A DNA stretch of 64,000 nucleotides, from positions 1,302,001-1,366,000 of the forward strand of contig NZ_FSRU01000001.1 in assembly GCF_900142845.1 (NCBI RefSeq), written 5' to 3'. The notes beneath the pieces are model-generated. The model saw only the letters and a program-made list of their open reading frames with translations, was not told where the DNA came from and made no database searches. This document shows, in pieces, positions 36,544 through 44,336 of the stretch. The translations under genes were made by a program, and so were the position numbers. Source of the stretch: Paraburkholderia phenazinium (GTDB lineage Bacteria > Pseudomonadota > Gammaproteobacteria > Burkholderiales > Burkholderiaceae). Positions within the stretch are counted from its first letter, which is position 1. Each line of letters starts with the position of its first letter.

Positions 36544-37578
36544 ATGACATCGAAAATGCAAGCTGCTGTTGTCGAACAGTTCGGCAAGCCGCTGGTGCTT
36601 AAAGAACTGGATATTCCCGAACCCGGTCCGGGCCAGATACTGGTCAAGACCGAAGCCTGCGGTGTCTGCCACACCGATTTGCACGCCGCGAATGGGGACT
36701 GGCCGGTCAAGCCTGCGTTGCCGTTCACGCCGGGCCATGAGGGTATTGGTATCGTCACGGCGCTGGGTTCGGGCGTCACCGCCGTGAAGGAAGGCGACCG
36801 CGTGGGGGTGCCATGGCTTTACTCCGCGTGTGGGCATTGCGAGTTTTGCCTCGCCGCACGAGAACCGGTGTGTGCCGAAGCGCAGTTTGGCGGCTACACG
36901 AAGAACGGCGGTTTCGCCGAATACATTGTTGCCGATCCGAACTACGTCGCTCACATTCCGGCCCATCTGGCGGCGCGCGAAGCGGCCCCGCTCATCTGTG
37001 CAGGGATCACTTCCTATAAAGGCATCAAGGAGACCCAGGCAAGGCCGGGTGAGTGGGTGGTGATCTCCGGCGTCGGCGGTCTCGGGCACCTGGGCATTCA
37101 GTATGCCAAGGCGATGGGCTTGCATGTGTGTGCGGTCGATATCGACGACGGTAAGCTCGCCCACGCCAAACGCCTCGGCGCGGATGCCACGGTCAATGCA
37201 AAAGACGGCGACCCCATCGCGGCGGTCATCAAAGCCACCGGGGGCGGCGCGCACGGTGTGCTGATCACGGCCCCGTCGCTGGGGGCATTCAAGCAAGGCG
37301 TCGGCATGACGCGCAAATGCGGTACCTGCGTGCTTGTCGGGTTGCCGCCGGGTGAGTTTCCGACGCCGTTGTTCGATGTCGTGGCGAACTGCATCACGAT
37401 TCGCGGCTCCTTCGTCGGCAGTCGCCGCGATATGGCCGAAGCGCTCGCCTTCGCCGCAGACGGCAAGGTGAAGGCCGATTTCGAGCTTCAACCGCTGTCG
37501 GCGATCAACAGCGTGTTCCACCGTCTCGCGCATGGCGATGTGCCGTCGCGCGTGGTGCTCGAATTCGCGAAGGCTTGA
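36544..37578 (+). CDS. adhP: Zinc-dependent alcohol dehydrogenase, AdhP type
   Basis: A 344-residue medium-chain alcohol dehydrogenase (alcohol to aldehyde with NAD). The catalytic zinc ligands are in GVCHTDLHAANGDWPVKP (Cys, His) and PGHEGIG. The structural zinc site is CGHCEFCLAAREPVC with four cysteines. The NAD-binding motif is GVGGLGHLG, followed by DIDDGKL, whose acidic residue favours NAD. Length and pattern match E. coli AdhP and similar ethanol/propanol-preferring enzymes. A ribosome binding site (GAGGAA) precedes the ATG. It is probably cotranscribed with satP and the pntB remnant. Confidence 0.92.
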   Translation: MTSKMQAAVVEQFGKPLVLKELDIPEPGPGQILVKTEACGVCHTDLHAANGDWPVKPALPFTPGHEGIGIVTALGSGVTAVKEGDRVGVPWLYSACGHCEFCLAAREPVCAEAQFGGYTKNGGFAEYIVADPNYVAHIPAHLAAREAAPLICAGITSYKGIKETQARPGEWVVISGVGGLGHLGIQYAKAMGLHVCAVDIDDGKLAHAKRLGADATVNAKDGDPIAAVIKATGGGAHGVLITAPSLGAFKQGVGMTRKCGTCVLVGLPPGEFPTPLFDVVANCITIRGSFVGSRRDMAEALAFAADGKVKADFELQPLSAINSVFHRLAHGDVPSRVVLEFAKA

Positions 37579-37655
37579 GGGGTGCGCGCCAAGGGATGCT
37601 CTGTTTATACGTGGCGTGCACCACCGGATGGCAGTCGGTCTGGAGACGGTCCCGC

Positions 37656-37666
37656 AGCGTACAGAC
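37656..37666 (+). promoter_or_regulatory. Regulon motif copy C (upstream of small membrane protein)
   Basis: AGCGTACAGAC lies 114 bases before the small ORF at 37780, in the same orientation, in a ~200-base non-coding gap after adhP. Confidence 0.45.
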
Positions 37667-37779
37667 ACGTTTCCCGGTTCAGGGGAGCATCAACGAAGTT
37701 CCGTTCCCGGATGAGGTCGTCCAGACGGTTGATGATTGATCGCGATGCATGGCGTCGCGAGCCACTTAAAGGAATAGAT

Positions 37780-37905
37780 ATGACTGCCGCAATGTGGGGA
37801 ATCGTACTAGGAATGGGCCTGATCTTCGGGACTTCGCTGTACCGCTCCAAGACCCAGCCGGTACGCGTTACCGCGACGACACCGACTCGCGCTCGAACTC
37901 GTTGA
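37780..37905 (+). CDS. Small single-pass membrane protein (41 aa)
   Basis: A 41-residue ORF with a hydrophobic helix (WGIVLGMGLIFGTSLY) followed by a basic tail (RSKTQPVRVTATTPTRARTR). The ATG has AGGA seven bases upstream, and a copy of the shared motif lies in its promoter region. The topology would put the basic tail in the cytoplasm. I do not recognise a family. Its 3' end overlaps the end of the convergent 70-residue gene by 38 bases. Confidence 0.5.
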   Translation: MTAAMWGIVLGMGLIFGTSLYRSKTQPVRVTATTPTRARTR

Positions 37906-38080
37906 AGAGTTTGAGCAGCCTGGCCACACGTTTGGTGCCATCCGGCAAGAGGGACTGCTGGGCCTGGAGCGCGGTGACGCGATTGCGCCAGTACGGAAGC
38001 GAGAGCGGATTGCCGCGTTCGAGTAGCGGAACGACGTATTCGAGGTGTGCCAGATCTTTGGCGAATTCATGCAGTGACAT
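37868..38080 (-). CDS. Small conserved-looking hypothetical protein (70 aa)
   Basis: A 70-residue, probably soluble helical protein (SLHEFAKDLAHLEYVVPLLE, then LPDGTKRVARLLKLFNEFER). It has no known motif. The start is supported by AAAGGA seven bases upstream of the ATG, and a motif copy lies 120 bases upstream in the same orientation. Its end overlaps the convergent small membrane protein gene. Its function is unknown; membership in the acetate/stress cluster is inferred from the motif. Confidence 0.55.
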   Translation of the reverse strand: MSLHEFAKDLAHLEYVVPLLERGNPLSLPYWRNRVTALQAQQSLLPDGTKRVARLLKLFNEFERESVSSR

Positions 38081-38152
38081 TGTTTTCCTTTTGGAGGCTG
38101 GTCAATGCCTCATCTGCAAGATAGGCCGATTGAAACCGGGCGTCTGCACGTT

Positions 38153-38163
38153 ACCGTACAAGT
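38153..38163 (+). promoter_or_regulatory. Regulon motif copy D (upstream of PRC-barrel gene)
   Basis: ACCGTACAAGT, preceded by ACG two bases upstream, lies 152 bases before the PRC-barrel start, within the divergent 234-base intergenic region. Confidence 0.45.
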
Positions 38164-38199
38164 CCTGTATTGCCGCTCCATTACGCCAGCTACCAGCGA

Positions 38200-38210
38200 G
38201 TTTGTACGCT
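38200..38210 (-). promoter_or_regulatory. Regulon motif copy D2 (upstream of the 70-aa gene)
   Basis: On the minus strand AGCGTACAAAC, preceded by ACG two bases upstream, lies 120 bases before the start of the 70-residue gene. It points toward that gene. Confidence 0.4.
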
Positions 38211-38314
38211 GACGTACCGCTTTTCGAACCGATCGGGCGTAGCGTCGAAGCAATCTCCCCTTGGGAGGCGACGCGGCCCGCCGCGTGACGCGAAGCGGAA
38301 ATGGAGCATCGAAC

Positions 38315-39127
38315 ATGTTGCGCAATATCGAGTTTTTGCAGGGGTCCACCGTCAAGGCAAGCGACGGCGATGTCGGGACCGTCACGCAACTCTACTTCGA
38401 CGATGAAGCGTGGGCCGTTCGCTACCTGGTGGTCGACACCGGCAACTGGCTGAGGGACCGGCAGGTGCTGATTTCGCCGTATGCGGTGTTGCACGCCGAT
38501 CCGGGTTCGACTGAAGTGCGCGTGAGGCTCACGCAGCAACAGGTGCGCGATAGTCCGAATATCGATGCGCACAAGCCGGTGTCGCGTCAGCACGAGATCG
38601 ACTATCTGCGGTACTACGGTTATCCGACCTATTGGGGCGGCCCGAACGTCTGGGGGATGGGGGCGTACCCGGCCTTCGACGGACTGGATGCAACAGCGGC
38701 GCTGCCATTAGGCGCTTATCCGTCTATAGAACCGGATCCGGACGAGCCGCCGGCGGATACCCATTTGCGCAGCACGGAAGGCATGAAGGGCTATCACATC
38801 GAAACGATCGACGGCAGCATCGGCCACGTTTCCGGCTTCGTCTTCGACGACGAGTCGTGGGTCATCCGTTATCTGACCGTCGATACGCGCAACTGGTGGC
38901 CCGGTGGCAAGGAAGTGCTGCTGGCAACCGGGTGGATCGAACTGATCGACTGGTTCGGTTCAACCGTGTCCACGACGTTGACGCGCGATGCGATCAAACA
39001 AAGTCCCGCGTACGACGACACGATTCCGGTTACCCGCGACTACGAAACGGCACTGCACGAGTTTTACGGCAGACCGGGCTATTGGACTAAACAAAGGACG
39101 GCATTGCCGGGCGAAATCCAGGCATGA
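38315..39127 (+). CDS. Protein with two PRC-barrel domains
   Basis: A 270-residue soluble protein with two PRC-barrel domains. The first is ~1-80 (LQGSTVKASDGDVGTVTQLY, FDDEAWAVRYLVVDTGNWL). The second is ~165-250 (KGYHIETIDGSIGHVSGFVF, FDDESWVIRYLTVDTRNWW). A Tyr/Gly/Pro-rich linker joins them. The two halves are clear internal duplicates. PRC barrels occur in photosynthetic reaction centres and in RNA-processing and stress proteins; the role here is unknown. The ATG at 38315 has GGAG upstream. It is followed by a hairpin terminator shared with the convergent Crp/Fnr gene. Confidence 0.85.
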   Translation: MLRNIEFLQGSTVKASDGDVGTVTQLYFDDEAWAVRYLVVDTGNWLRDRQVLISPYAVLHADPGSTEVRVRLTQQQVRDSPNIDAHKPVSRQHEIDYLRYYGYPTYWGGPNVWGMGAYPAFDGLDATAALPLGAYPSIEPDPDEPPADTHLRSTEGMKGYHIETIDGSIGHVSGFVFDDESWVIRYLTVDTRNWWPGGKEVLLATGWIELIDWFGSTVSTTLTRDAIKQSPAYDDTIPVTRDYETALHEFYGRPGYWTKQRTALPGEIQA

Positions 39128-39169
39128 CCGGGCCATGAGCGCTAGCGGCTGGGGGTATTCAGCTTTGAG

Positions 39170-39201
39170 AGGCCACGATCCTTCCGTGAAGGTCGCGGCC
39201 T
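39170..39201. terminator. Hairpin terminator between PRC-barrel and Crp/Fnr genes
   Basis: AGGCCACGATCCTTC pairs with GAAGGTCGCGGCCT with one bulge and one mismatch, followed by TGTTTGT. It lies in the 88-base gap between convergent genes and can serve both. Confidence 0.6.
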
Positions 39202-39214
39202 GTTTGTCTCGCGC

Positions 39215-39934
39215 CTAGATGGCGCGCAGATCGGGCAACAGGCGGTCGAATTCGCGCCGTACCACGCCGTAGCATTCGCAGACACGCTTTTCCAGACCGG
39301 GCCTGTCCAGTACCTCGATATGACCATAGCTGTAGCGGATCAAGCCTGCATCCTGCAACTTCATGGCCGCCTCGGTCACGCCAGGCCGGCGTACGCCGAG
39401 CATGTTGGCGATCAGTTCCTGCGTCATCTTCAGTTCATTGGACGGCAACCGGTCGATGCTGAGGAGCAGCCAGCGGCACAACTGTTGATCGATCGAATGG
39501 TGCCGGTTGCAAACCGCGGTTTGCGCCATCTGTGTGATCAATGCCTGGGTGTACCGAAGCAACAGCCGCTGCACTGGGCCGGCACGATGAAACTCTTCCT
39601 TCAGGAGGCGGGCTTCAAGCCGATAGGCGTGCCCTGCGCTTTGCACGACCGCGCGGCTAGGGGTGGTTTCTCCGCCCATAAACAGCGCGATGCCAATGAG
39701 CCCCTCGTTGCCGACAATCGCAATCTCCGCGGAGGCGCCGTCTTCCATGACGTACAGCAGCGAGACGATGGCGGTGGTGGGGAAATACACGTGATCGAGG
39801 CGGTCGCCGGATTCGTAGACAACCTGGCCCAGCGGCATCTCGACCGGCACGAGGTGCGGTTCAATGCGTAGCCACTCTGCATCAGGTAAGACGGATAGCA
39901 GGTGATTCTGTTTCGGGTGTTGAAGGTTCGACAT
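39215..39934 (-). CDS. Crp/Fnr-family transcriptional regulator
   Basis: A 239-residue Crp/Fnr-type regulator. The N-terminal cyclic-nucleotide-binding-like barrel (VVYESGDRLDHVYFPTTAIV, IAIVGNEGLIGIALFMGG) lacks the four N-terminal cysteines of Fnr, so it is not an iron-sulfur oxygen sensor. The C-terminal winged helix includes MTQELIANMLGVRRPGVTEA. The ATG at 39934 is used; a TTG one codon upstream is possible. A perfect copy of the shared motif lies 84 bases upstream on the same strand. It is a candidate regulator of, or member of, the adjacent acetate/stress cluster. Confidence 0.9.
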   Translation of the reverse strand: MSNLQHPKQNHLLSVLPDAEWLRIEPHLVPVEMPLGQVVYESGDRLDHVYFPTTAIVSLLYVMEDGASAEIAIVGNEGLIGIALFMGGETTPSRAVVQSAGHAYRLEARLLKEEFHRAGPVQRLLLRYTQALITQMAQTAVCNRHHSIDQQLCRWLLLSIDRLPSNELKMTQELIANMLGVRRPGVTEAAMKLQDAGLIRYSYGHIEVLDRPGLEKRVCECYGVVRREFDRLLPDLRAI

Positions 39935-40017
39935 CAAATGTCCGCGCGTGGTGTGAAATCTGTGAGTGCCATAAAGGCGGCGCAGCGGGCTTCAGCATCT
40001 CACAGTTGCGCGGAACT

Positions 40018-40028
40018 GTCTGTACGGT
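40018..40028 (-). promoter_or_regulatory. Regulon motif copy E (upstream of Crp/Fnr gene)
   Basis: On the minus strand this reads ACCGTACAGAC, identical to copy A, with ACG two bases upstream. It lies 84 bases before the Crp/Fnr start and points toward it. Confidence 0.55.
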
Positions 40029-40052
40029 GCCGTGCATGTGCCGCGTTGCCCG

Positions 40053-40967
40053 TTATCCGTTATCCCGATCTGCCGTCAACAGGCGCAACTGCTCCAGCAG
40101 CCTGACCGCCGGACTCGGCAATATGCCGCGCCGCCGGCGAAATGCCGTCAACGTCCGCCTGCCGACCAGGCCGGCAATCGGCAAGGTGTCGAACACACCC
40201 GCGGCACTTTCGGTGTCGTACATCGGCGCGGCCATCCAGCTCAGGAAGCCCGCACGCGTCACCAGGCTCTTCAGCACCGTGATCGAACGGGTCTCCACGG
40301 CAATCTCAGGCATGCCCAGGCCCTGTTCGGCGAACACCCGTTCCAGATGCTCGAAGGGCCCTGTGCCGCGCGGCGGCAAACACCATGGCAGGCCCAGCGT
40401 ATCCGCGAGGCATAGATTCGCCTTGTTACGCAGCGGATGATCGAGCGCGGCGACCACATAACTCAGGTCTTCCCAGCAGCAGTCAGCGATGGCGGTGATT
40501 TCGTCCGTGTCGGGCACCGCCATGCTGAGCGCGAGGTCGATCTCCTGCTTGAGCAGGCTGTCCGCCAGGCGGTCCCACACGCCCTCGATAATCTGCACGC
40601 GCAGGTTCGGCCAGCGCGCCAGCACGCCGCTCACCGCCAGCGGCAGAACGAGCGTCGCGATACTCGCCACCGCGCCCACCCGGATCGTGCCCTTGGCGAG
40701 GCCGCGCATTGCGTCGATTTCTTCGCGGGCGTTGTCGGCTTCGCGCAGCAGCAGGGTAGCGTGCGGCAGCAGCGTTTCGCCAATCGCCGTAAGCTGCATG
40801 CCTTTGGAGTGACGCTCGAACAGCGGTGTGCCGAGTTGGTCTTCGAGCCGCTTGATCGAACGGCTGAGCGCCGGCTGGGTCACATGAAGCAGTTCCGCCG
40901 CCCGGCCGAGGCTGCCGCTCTCGACGATGGTCGTGAACGCATGAAGTTGTTGCAGATTGAAAGTCAT
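40053..40967 (-). CDS. LysR-family regulator of the benzoylformate cluster
   Basis: A ~304-residue LysR regulator. The winged helix is FNLQQLHAFTTIVESGSLGR with QPALSRSIKRLEDQLGTPLF. The substrate-binding domain starts at GTIRVGAVASIATLV, close to the GbpR/CbbR-like subgroup. The ATG at 40967 is preferred over a TTG at 40973. It is divergent from the benzoylformate decarboxylase gene with ~90 bases between, in which repeated AAAAGGCAA-type runs occur. It probably activates the decarboxylase operon in response to an aromatic acid (inference). Confidence 0.9.
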   Translation of the reverse strand: MTFNLQQLHAFTTIVESGSLGRAAELLHVTQPALSRSIKRLEDQLGTPLFERHSKGMQLTAIGETLLPHATLLLREADNAREEIDAMRGLAKGTIRVGAVASIATLVLPLAVSGVLARWPNLRVQIIEGVWDRLADSLLKQEIDLALSMAVPDTDEITAIADCCWEDLSYVVAALDHPLRNKANLCLADTLGLPWCLPPRGTGPFEHLERVFAEQGLGMPEIAVETRSITVLKSLVTRAGFLSWMAAPMYDTESAAGVFDTLPIAGLVGRRTLTAFRRRRGILPSPAVRLLEQLRLLTADRDNG

Positions 40968-41056
40968 GCGCAAAAGTAATGCCTTTTCTCAAAAAAGGCA
41001 ATTTTCAATCAAGGGGCGGCTTTCGATAATGCGCCATCAAGATAGGAGACACGAGC

Positions 41057-42697
41057 ATGACCAGCAGCGCGCCCCGTTCCTCAGACGTTTCGGGCACTCT
41101 CACCCCTTCCGGCACCACCCCGGCCGCGCCGTTCACCGTGCGTCACGCGGTCATCGACCTGATGCGCCGCTTCGGCATGACCTCGGTTTTCGCCAATCCC
41201 GGCTCGACCGAACTGCCGCTGTTCCGCGATTTCCCCGCTGATTTCCGCTATGTGCTGGGCCTGCAGGAGGCCGTCGTGGTCGGCATGGCCGACGGTTATG
41301 CCCAGGCCACCGGCAATGCCGCGTTCGTGAACCTGCATTCGGCGGCTGGCCTCGGTAACGCAATGGGCAACATCTTCACGGCGTTCCGTAACCGCACGCC
41401 GCTCGTGATCACGGCCGGCCAGCAGGCCCGCTCGATTCTGCCGTTCGATCCGTTCCTCGCCTCCACGCAGGCGACCGAGTTACCGAAGCCCTATGTCAAA
41501 TGGAGCATCGAACCGGCGCGCGCCGAGGATGTGCCGCTGGCGATTGCGCGGGCCTACCACGTGGCGATGCAGGAGCCGCGTGGCCCGGTGCTGGTGTCGA
41601 TTCCGGTCGACGATTGGGATCGCCCGGCCGAGCCGGTGCCGGCACGCGTGGTCAGCACCGTGACGCGGCCCGAGCCACAGGTGCTCGAGCAGATCGGCGC
41701 CGCGCTCGATGCGAGCGAGCGTCCTGCGCTCGTGGTCGGCGGTGCGGTGGATCGCGCCGGCGCCTGGGACGCCGTCGTGCGTCTTGCCGAACGGCACAAC
41801 GCTCGCGTCTACGTGGCGCCCATGTCGGGACGCTGCGGCTTTCCTGAAGACCACCGGCTGTTCGCCGGTTTCCTGCCGGCGATGCGCGAGAAGATCGTCG
41901 ACCAGCTCGCGGGACACGACCTGATCTTCGTGGTGGGCGCCCCGGCTTTTACGTATCACGTGGAAGGCGCCGGTCCGCATGTGCCGCAAGGCGCGGCACT
42001 GTGCCAACTGATCGACGATCCGGGCGTGGCCGCGTGGACGCCGGTCGGGATCGCTGCGGTGGGCAATATCCGGCTTGGCGTGACCGATCTGCTGGCGCGT
42101 CCGGCGCCCCGCACGCGGCCGTTGCCCGAGCCGCGTGCGCCACGGCCGCGCGCCGAGCCGTCGCCGCGCATGTCGGTGGCCTTCGCGCTGCAAACGCTGG
42201 CGGAGGTGCGCGACGCAGCCGATATCGTGGTCGAAGAAGCACCGAGTTCGCGTCCGGCGCTGCAGGCCTACCTGCCCATCACGCGCAGCGGCACGTTCTA
42301 TACGATGGACAGCGGCGGCCTCGGCTACGGCATGCCTGCCGCGGTTGGGGTGGCGCTGGCGAAGCCGGGCACGCGGGTGATCGCCGTGATCGGCGACGGC
42401 TCCAGCATGTATTCGATTCAGGCGCTGTATAGCGCGGTGCAACTCGATGTGCCGATTACCTTCGTGATCCTGAATAACTCGCGTTATGCCGCGTTGCAGG
42501 AGTTCGCGCCGGAGTTTGGTTTTGCCGACACCGACCCGGTGCAAGGCACCGATCTGCCCGGCCTCGATTTCGTCTCGCTGGCTGCGGGGATGGGCTGCCA
42601 GGGCGAGCGCGTGAGCGACGCGAACCGCCTGCACGAGGTATTGCGCGCGGCATTGCGCTCGCCGAAGCCGAGGCTGGTCGAAGTTGTGGTGGCCTGA
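41057..42697 (+). CDS. mdlC: Benzoylformate decarboxylase (ThDP enzyme)
   Basis: A 546-residue thiamine-diphosphate enzyme expected to convert benzoylformate to benzaldehyde and CO2. The active-site residues of Pseudomonas benzoylformate decarboxylase are recognisable: the serine in ANPGSTELP (S50), the glutamate in LQEAVVVGMADGYAQA (E71), the histidine in NLHSAAGLGNAMG (H93) and the later histidine in APAFTYHVEG. The ThDP/Mg motif runs GDGSSMYS to ILNNSRY. An N-terminal extension of ~25 residues is Ser/Thr/Pro-rich. It is first in an operon with a benzaldehyde-type dehydrogenase, a transporter and a porin. Confidence 0.9.
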   Translation: MTSSAPRSSDVSGTLTPSGTTPAAPFTVRHAVIDLMRRFGMTSVFANPGSTELPLFRDFPADFRYVLGLQEAVVVGMADGYAQATGNAAFVNLHSAAGLGNAMGNIFTAFRNRTPLVITAGQQARSILPFDPFLASTQATELPKPYVKWSIEPARAEDVPLAIARAYHVAMQEPRGPVLVSIPVDDWDRPAEPVPARVVSTVTRPEPQVLEQIGAALDASERPALVVGGAVDRAGAWDAVVRLAERHNARVYVAPMSGRCGFPEDHRLFAGFLPAMREKIVDQLAGHDLIFVVGAPAFTYHVEGAGPHVPQGAALCQLIDDPGVAAWTPVGIAAVGNIRLGVTDLLARPAPRTRPLPEPRAPRPRAEPSPRMSVAFALQTLAEVRDAADIVVEEAPSSRPALQAYLPITRSGTFYTMDSGGLGYGMPAAVGVALAKPGTRVIAVIGDGSSMYSIQALYSAVQLDVPITFVILNNSRYAALQEFAPEFGFADTDPVQGTDLPGLDFVSLAAGMGCQGERVSDANRLHEVLRAALRSPKPRLVEVVVA

Positions 42698-42770
42698 TCG
42701 CTAATAAGGATGACAGCCCTGCGGTGGTGTCGCTGCCGGCAGGAGACAACGTTCCAACGGAGACAAAACG

Positions 42771-44222
42771 ATGCAGTCCATTTCGATGTTGATCGACGGC
42801 GAAGCGGTTCAGGCCAGTAACGGCGCGACCTTCGAACGCCGCAATCCCCTTGATGGCGAGGTCGCCACGCGAGCCCCGGCGGCGACCGTGGCCGATGCCG
42901 TCGCGGCCGTCGATGCGGCGGCTGCCGCCTTTCCCGCCTGGGCGGCGATGGGGCCGGGCGAGCGGCGCGCGCTGCTGATGAAAGCCGCGCATGCGCTCGA
43001 AGCGCGCGGTGAAGACTTTGCCGCCGCAATGGCCGCGGAAACCGGCGCATCCGGCATGTGGGCGGGTTTTAACGTGCATCTGGCGGCAGGCGGTTTGCTC
43101 GAAGCCGCCGCGCTGACGACCCAGGTCGGCGGCGAACTGATTCCCTCCGATGTGCCGGGCAGCCTCGCCATGGGCGTGCGTCAGGCGGCGGGCGTCGTGC
43201 TCGGCATTGCGCCCTGGAATGCGCCGGTGATCCTGGCCGTGCGCGCCATCGCCTTGCCGCTGGCGTGCGGCAACACCGTGGTGCTCAAAGGCTCCGAGAT
43301 CTGTCCGGCCACGCATGGGCTGATCGTCGAGGTGCTGCAGGAAGCAGGCTTGCCGAAGGGCGTGGTGAATTTCGTGACCAATGCCCCTGCCGATGCGGGT
43401 GCCGTAGTCGAGGCGATGATCGCGCATCCGAAGGTGCGGCGCGTCAACTTCACGGGCTCGACGCACGTCGGCAAGATCATTGCCGCGACGTGTGCGCGTT
43501 ATCTGAAACCAGCCGTGCTCGAACTGGGCGGCAAGGCGCCGTTGATCGTGCTCGACGACGCGGATCTCGACGCGGCAGTCAACGCCGCGGCCTTCGGCGC
43601 ATTCGCCAACTCGGGGCAGATCTGCATGTCGACCGAGCGGATTATCGTCGACCGGCGCGTGGCCGATGCCTTCGTGGCACAACTGGCCACCAAATCGCGT
43701 GGCCTGCCGCTGGGCGATCCGCGCAAGGGGCCGGTCGTGCTGGGTTCGGTCGTGGATATGAGCACGGTCGAACGCTGCAACGCGCTGATCGACGACGCGC
43801 TGGCCAAAGGCGCCACGCTGGTGTGCGGCGGCAAGGCGGACAGCACGCTGATGCCCGCGACGCTGCTCGATCACGTCACGCCTGCGATGCGCATTTATGC
43901 CGAGGAATCGTTTGGGCCGGTGAAGGCCATCGTGCGGGTCGACGGCGAGGAAGAGGCGCTGGCCTGCGCGAATGACAACGAATACGGTTTGTCGTCCGCA
44001 GTGTTTAGCCGCGATGTGGCGCGGGCGATGAATCTCGCGCGACGCATCGAATCCGGCATCTGCCACGTCAACGGTCCTACTGTGCACGACGAAGCCCAGA
44101 TGCCGTTTGGCGGAGTGAAGGGTAGTGGCCTGGGACGTTTTGGCGGTCAGGCGGGGATTGCGGAATTCACCGATCTGCGCTGGATCACGGTGCAGACGAC
44201 GCCACGTCACTATCCGTTCTGA
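42771..44222 (+). CDS. Aldehyde dehydrogenase, probably benzaldehyde dehydrogenase
   Basis: A 483-residue NAD(P)-dependent aldehyde dehydrogenase. Motifs: cofactor region FTGSTHVGKIIA, the catalytic glutamate in LELGGKAPLIV and the catalytic cysteine in FANSGQICMSTER. The pattern resembles salicylaldehyde/vanillin/benzaldehyde dehydrogenases. It follows the decarboxylase by 73 bases, so oxidation of benzaldehyde to benzoate is the likely step. The exact aldehyde is inferred from position. A GGAGAC stretch precedes the ATG. Confidence 0.87.
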   Translation: MQSISMLIDGEAVQASNGATFERRNPLDGEVATRAPAATVADAVAAVDAAAAAFPAWAAMGPGERRALLMKAAHALEARGEDFAAAMAAETGASGMWAGFNVHLAAGGLLEAAALTTQVGGELIPSDVPGSLAMGVRQAAGVVLGIAPWNAPVILAVRAIALPLACGNTVVLKGSEICPATHGLIVEVLQEAGLPKGVVNFVTNAPADAGAVVEAMIAHPKVRRVNFTGSTHVGKIIAATCARYLKPAVLELGGKAPLIVLDDADLDAAVNAAAFGAFANSGQICMSTERIIVDRRVADAFVAQLATKSRGLPLGDPRKGPVVLGSVVDMSTVERCNALIDDALAKGATLVCGGKADSTLMPATLLDHVTPAMRIYAEESFGPVKAIVRVDGEEEALACANDNEYGLSSAVFSRDVARAMNLARRIESGICHVNGPTVHDEAQMPFGGVKGSGLGRFGGQAGIAEFTDLRWITVQTTPRHYPF

Positions 44223-44336
44223 GCGTAGCGGCCGGCATTGCGCCGGGCAGGTGCGGTGCCGGTTCCATATGGAGTACCAGGTAGTAGAAAACGCGAATCG
44301 AAGAACGCGCAAATACAAAACACAGGAGACAGTTCG

